NCBI RefSeq assembly: GCF_963675165.1
Contig: NC_087384.1
Coordinates: 6,559,182 to 6,623,181, forward strand
Origin: Halichondria panicea
Lineage: Eukaryota > Porifera > Demospongiae > Suberitida > Halichondriidae
Reading direction: 5' to 3'
DNA length: 64,000 nucleotides
Of this stretch, positions 59,316 through 64,000 are shown piece by piece. Every line of letters begins with the position of its first letter. Position 1 is the first letter of the stretch. The notes beneath the pieces were generated by a model. The model ran no database searches. It saw only the letters and a program-made list of their open reading frames with translations, and was not told the DNA's origin. The position numbers were made by a program, and so were the translations under genes.

Positions 59316-62300
59316 CTACACTACTGTAACTCTATGCAATGTTAATGACTGGTAAGTGTTCTCCTCCTGCTTCCTCACCAATGCTTGATAATGGCCCTCC
59401 TCCGAGTTACTCTCTGACTGCATTATTGCACTGCTCGTTAAAGTTTGTCCAGGATCACTAATGCATGTAGATATCGTCTGATAATCGCTAGGCTCTTCAC
59501 GCTTCTTCAATGGCTGGTAGTGGCCTTCAGAATTGTTAGGAACAGGATCAATATTCTTATTCTCACCATCTTTGCTAGCACTGACTGTCACCATCTCGTA
59601 CACACTTTGTTCTGCTCTCTTCACCAACGGTTGGTAATGGTTCTCAGAATCTGTGGCAAATCGTATCTCTCTAGTTTTAAATGCCATTTTCCTAGAGTCT
59701 CTATATTTGAAATGAGAGCTTGATGAACATCGGAGACGTCTTTATCGTAACGTCTTGGTGTGATTAACGGCTGATAAATCTTCTTATCTTCGTCCCCTAA
59801 GTCCGGTGCGTCTTTCCCACTCACCTCGGCTACAAACGCCTCGAGGCCTTGTACAAATGCGTTGTCCAGCAGTTGCGCGTGAGGTGGGACTACAGGCTCA
59901 TCATCGCTCCTTTGTGGGCCTGCACTGACCTGACCCATGATGGCGGTGGCTCTTGAGGGAATGGTTGGTTGATAATTGAAATTCTCAACCATGAAGTCAT
60001 CATCTTCAATATGGTGACTGGTAGGAATAGGAGGAGTTTCTGTGTTCTTTGTAAATTTGAACACATTCTTCTCCTCCTTTGGTAGGGTAGAAATCTTTTT
60101 TGGCTTGTCTGCGTACAATACTGCTGATGTGTTCACTTTCTGTTTTTGTTCGAATGTGTTCACTTTTTGTTCGCTTGTAGTGTCAGGAGATTTGCTCCTG
60201 GTAGTGTGTTGATGCTTGTTTTTAGTACGAGAGTGATTTCTGCCACTATGAAAAATAGCAAGTGATAATGGATGGAAAAAACAGGGCTGTATACACAAAA
60301 CAATTTTTTCACACTGATAGCAATTACTAATAATTATATACTAGTGTTTTTGCAGTGGGTATTACCTTTGAGGACTTTTAAGAGTCACTTGTTTGTTCAT
60401 TTTCCTTGTGTAACAACAGCAACATGTTATGCATGCTATCACAATTCCCAGAAGTAGCAACACTGCAGTTACTACTGCTAGAGCAGATACAACTGTCACC
60501 AGGTTGCCTTGGCTGTTGTCAGATGGTGGTTGTTGTTCTGTAGTGAATAATTATATAACTACAATGCATTTTATATCGTACCAGTGTTTATAGTTGTCAT
60601 GACAATGATACATTGATGGAGTCCAACGCCCACTGAATTCCCTGCTGAAACACAGCAAGTGTAGTTGGTGTTGGCATTAAGACCAGACACTTCCACAGAG
60701 GTAGTGTATGCTCGTGGTATCTCCACACTGCGGTGTGCTGATGTGCAGTTGATACTATAGAACAAGATAGCTTGTCCATAGCTCTCAGCTGGCTCTGTCC
60801 AAGTCAGTGTGATACTGTTAGTGTAGGTCAAAACTGTAGCAACTTCTTGTGGTTCAGTAGGAGGACCTGCATGTATAGAAAGATAAAGATATCACAATAA
60901 CTTATTCATACTGTATCAACATACCTCGCTCTGTCCTTGCATCCATGCACACAAGTGTCATTTCCTTCGCCAGCTTCATTAGTGGCAGAGATACAGCAAG
61001 TGTAGTTGGTCAATGGTTGGAGGTTGCTCACAGTCTCTAGTCCATCAGCAGTGGTATTCAACCTCACAATAGTTCCATCAGCTGGCAGGCATGTAATGGT
61101 GTAGTGGGAGATGGCGCCATTGATGGGTTGTGGTCGGGACCACTCCAGTTGGATGGACTTATATGTGATCTCAGTAACGTTGACAGCCAGAGTGGCAACA
61201 GGGAGATCTGAATTAGTTCATATAAAAATATATTACATAATGTTAGCACACAAAGAATACCTGGAGCAGTTGTAGCATTCACGCAGCTTGGGACACTACG
61301 ATACCAGAGAAATATCACTGTGACACAGCATTCGTATCTTGTGAACAAACTCAGTCCAGTAATGTTAACAGCTGTTTCTGTGATGCTGAGTATATATCTA
61401 GAGCTGACTCTAGGTCTAGTCTGTGTCCCACACACCACATAATATTGACTGTATCGTTCATAGATTTGTTCTGGCTCCAGCCACTCAATCAGCATTGATG
61501 TTTGTGAAGGCTGGACTGTCACGTTTCTTGGAGGGCCGGGCCGAGCTGTACATTTGATAATAATTAGGAACGTAAGAATAATTACGAGTTACTCACGTCC
61601 CTCCACATAGACAGCAGGACCTACTCCAGCACTGTTGTTACCAGAAACACGGCAATAGAAGAAGCAAGAATTGAAATACTCATTATCATAAGGATCATGG
61701 AGTGTCACACTCAATGAATGACTTGAAGTCTCTTCCATGAAATAATAAGACCTATAACACAATAAATCATCGTAACAGGTAATTCTGTAGCCATCCACAT
61801 CGGTACAGTTGCCCATGTCTGGAGGTGACCAGGTTACTTGAATGGAGGAAGAGTTAATCCGAGTGATCTCCACATTTGTTGGCCTTTTAGGGGCTAATAG
61901 AAAAAGGAACATGGTGAGATTTGGGTTAATGCATGTATTCAACACATGACTTACTTGAATAACAAGACACTCCGGCCCCTACGCCGCTGCCACAGTTACT
62001 TGAATAGTATGTCACAGAACACCCGCTCAGTGTAGCTTTATCTCCAGTGCAGTTGACTTCACTGATATCGTATGGAATATAGTCCTGATAACTCTGGTAT
62101 AGTTCTGATAACTCCTGTTACAAAGCGTCCTGTGTAAAGGGAAAGATATTTTAGTTGAGATCTATAGCAAATTATATAGAACTGAGTTCAATGCTTAATC
62201 ACTCACATCAACTAGATTTATAGCAATGGACGTATCAGTTGATAATCCTATACCAACATACCTCCTTGCTGACAAAATCCCAGCTCTCGACACACCACTC

Positions 62301-62638
62301 GAGTCTCTTCAATCCCCCAGGTATCTTGACACGAAGTGTACCACACTGATTCAAAGCAAATGTTCACTCTCCCCTCTCTGGAGTTGGGTCCATCTGCTAA
62401 CCTAACCTCTCCTTCTCTTCCAAAGCAAAAGATTGCCCTGTAATGATGCAGATATGCAAAGCTGACGTAGACTACAGAAGGATTGATGGAGGATCGATCG
62501 TCTACTATTTACTTACTAGATCTACTAGACTAGGTAGCCTATGATTCCAGCTTACCTCACTACTGGACAGCAAGCAAATAGTATGACTATGAAGAAGGTT
62601 GTAATTGTAATACAGCAAGGCAGCACCCTCCCAGCCAT
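59316..62638 (-). pseudogene. R15: class B receptor with the full type-2, triple-ITAM tail, frameshifted
   Basis: Signal peptide about 62557-62638, SRCR about 62262-62425 and 61965-62130, FN3 about 61600-61890, 61262-61547, 60940-61207 and 60600-60868, TM about 60366-60538, tail 59316 to about 60246. The tail is twice the usual length and holds HYQPL-x8-YEMV, HYQPL-x8-YQTI and HYQAL-x8-YQSL, plus FNYQPT and KIYQPL upstream. Breaks: a 16-bp partial duplication in the second SRCR exon (about 62095-62117) brings a stop into frame; a 4-bp ATGC insertion near the end of the third FN3 exon (about 60943); and a frame change in the tail near 59690. The promoter is replaced by a palindrome junction. 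It is the only near-complete example of this tail here. Confidence 0.82.
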
Positions 62639-62709
62639 GGTTGTTGCTTTGTGGTAGATGTGTAACTTACACATCTACCACAAAGCAACAACCATGGCTG
62701 GGAGGGTGC
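62623..62709. repeat. Perfect 43-bp palindrome over the R15 start codon
   Basis: Arms 62623-62665 and 62667-62709 are exact complements around base 62666. The left arm is the R15 start region; the right arm is its mirror image, which places a copy of the start codon on the plus strand at 62694 and then joins directly to truncated R16. R15 thus keeps only 28 bp of its own upstream sequence. Confidence 0.95.
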
Positions 62710-62710
62710 C

Positions 62711-64000
62711 AGTTGCTAGGGCTACCCCACCTCAAAATAAATGAGGTAGGGCTCAGGTTTGTTGCAGACAGCCATGGTGGAGCACTAGGGGGAGCTGTGT
62801 AGACAAGAATTAAGGAAATATACTAGCCCTTTACACTCGGGGTTTGAAGGCTTACCTATGGTCACAGTGGTAGAACTGTTTAATTTGAGCTCCGACCAGC
62901 CACACTGTTAGCGCTCACATAGAAAGTGTATGTTGTGAGTGTCAAGCCATTGATTGTTAAACTTGTCGATGTAGTTTGCATTTCCTGGTTATTGTAGGAT
63001 ACCCGATATCCAGTTATATAGTAGTAGTTCGTTGATGGGTGTGACCACGATATTTGAACTGATTGTGGACTCTGAATAGTTCCCCGCACAGAATTAGGTC
63101 TACCTGGAACAGCTGCAGTGTGGAGAATAAGAGTTGGATTACTGACCTGATACAATGTAATCTCCTTACACAAAGAAGTGCATCTTGAAGAGCTACTTCC
63201 AGCACTGTTGTAGCTTCAGATGCAGCATCGATAGTTGCAGCTAGTAACATCAGCAGCAGAATAAATAGTGAAATTGGTTTGTATTAAACCAGGACACCCA
63301 GGAGCTGTACAGGTGACTCTATATAGCCATCGATATTTCTGCAGCTGCTTGTACTTGGATAAGACCACGTGAGACTAAATAAGATAGAACTGAGAATACT
63401 TATTGAAGGGTTTGATAGAGAATTTGGAGCTGTGCATAGAGTATGAAATGAATTTATGATTACAGCTCTGTATAGCATGGGAACATCTAGCTAGTGAAGA
63501 CTCACTATTAACATATCGACATCCAACACAACAGCTTGTGAGCATGAACCAATAAGGGACATAACACTGCAAGAACTCAGATCACTCTCATGTCCAGTAT
63601 ACAGTCAACTTCCTTGAAATAGCTAGAATTGTACGGAGTAGATGTGATATCTGCAAACATGTAATATTATAATAAAACCGCATTAATTAACCTATATAGT
63701 CTAACTGACAACTGGGTCCACAGTAATCCAATTGTCTGCATACAACATAAGCCAGGCCTATCGAGCGGGTACAAATGCTGTACCACGTCTCAGCTCCGTT
63801 GCATACCTCTACCCTCCCAGTTGTAGGCCAGGTGTTGTCTTTTAATCTGACGTCATTTATCGTACACCCTTTGCAACTTCTAAAAAAGAAACTATGCAAA
63901 CTCAACACGAAGACAGTACAATATGCTATAGATACACTGTAACTAAGTGCATTTTACCATTAACTTAATCACCGTTTCTCTACCACGCTGAAACTAGAAC
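62711..64000 (-). pseudogene. R16: truncated relative of R6, running off the window
   Basis: SRCR pieces (about 63695-63880 with INDVRLKDN, GRVEVC and CRQLDYC; about 63485-63650) are followed by FN3 exons about 63170-63425 and 62880-63110, then a scrap of the next FN3 (about 62740-62800) that matches R6 near 25660-25725 and stops at the palindrome. The FN3 at 62880-63110 runs into a stop after NSVAGRSSN, and frame breaks occur near 63240-63330. No TM or tail remains. The signal peptide would lie past 64000. Confidence 0.72.

Noticed and set aside
62694-62744. A plus-strand start codon with a 16-codon ORF at the palindrome
   Set aside because: It is the mirror copy of the R15 start, ends quickly in a stop, and has no promoter of its own.
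1-64000. CRISPR arrays, operons, ribosome binding sites or prokaryotic genes
   Set aside because: Spliced genes with GT-AG introns, poly(A) signals and animal domains rule out a bacterial source. Direct repeats here are exons and elements.
1-64000. tRNA or rRNA genes
   Set aside because: No cloverleaf with A/B boxes and no rRNA-like conserved core was recognised. A tRNAscan run would be decisive.

Overview
The window is eukaryotic, animal-like DNA: GT-AG introns of roughly 40-400 bp, exon-sized domains, CA and TA microsatellites and many small inverted-repeat elements. Compact introns combined with expanded SRCR and fibronectin-III receptors suggest a sponge (demosponge) or another early-branching animal. 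That placement is inference; no rRNA or mitochondrial marker is present to confirm it.

Layout. (1) 30-5538, plus strand: the 3' 13 exons of a centriolar CENPJ/CPAP/SAS-4 gene, all of which join in frame (991 codons plus stop). (2) 5835-64000, minus strand: a head-to-tail array of 15 receptor genes and pseudogenes, plus one relic, named here R1-R16 from left to right. R1, R3, R4, R5, R8, R9, R10, R12, R13 and R14 look intact. R11 has lost a splice donor. R2, R6, R15 and R16 are broken, and R7 is a relic. (3) Between and inside genes lie decayed tail exons, shared promoter blocks, at least seven types of inverted-repeat element and several short perfect inverted duplications. A gene-poor stretch at 27.0-32.2 kb includes a second, decayed copy of the CENPJ 3' end.

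Receptor architecture. Two ectodomain classes share one membrane and signalling module. Class A (R2, R3, R8, R9, R10, R11, R13) is signal peptide - SRCR - NIDO - 2 to 5 FN3 - TM - tail. Class B (R1, R4, R5, R12, R14, R15) is signal peptide - SRCR - 4 FN3 - TM - tail. R6 and R16 are a third, truncated SRCR-FN3 lineage. Those FN3 exon joins that were checked are phase 1 on both sides, as expected for shuffled domains. After the TM comes a run of cysteines, then a tail exon of about 160-190 residues with a YDVP/YEVP site and six YxxL/I motifs, several at ITAM spacing (for example YEPI-x8-YEPL). The only type-2 tail, in R15, has three consecutive YxxL-x8-Yxx(V/I/L) pairs.

Interpretation. The array looks like a rapidly evolving family of cell-surface receptors with variable distal domains and nearly constant tyrosine-phosphorylatable tails, plausibly for self/non-self or microbial recognition through SH2 proteins. 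The architecture and motifs are seen in the sequence; the immune or allorecognition role is inference. Mosaic genes (R10, R5), an FN3 expansion (R8) and a duplicated CENPJ/receptor boundary show how the array has been rearranged.
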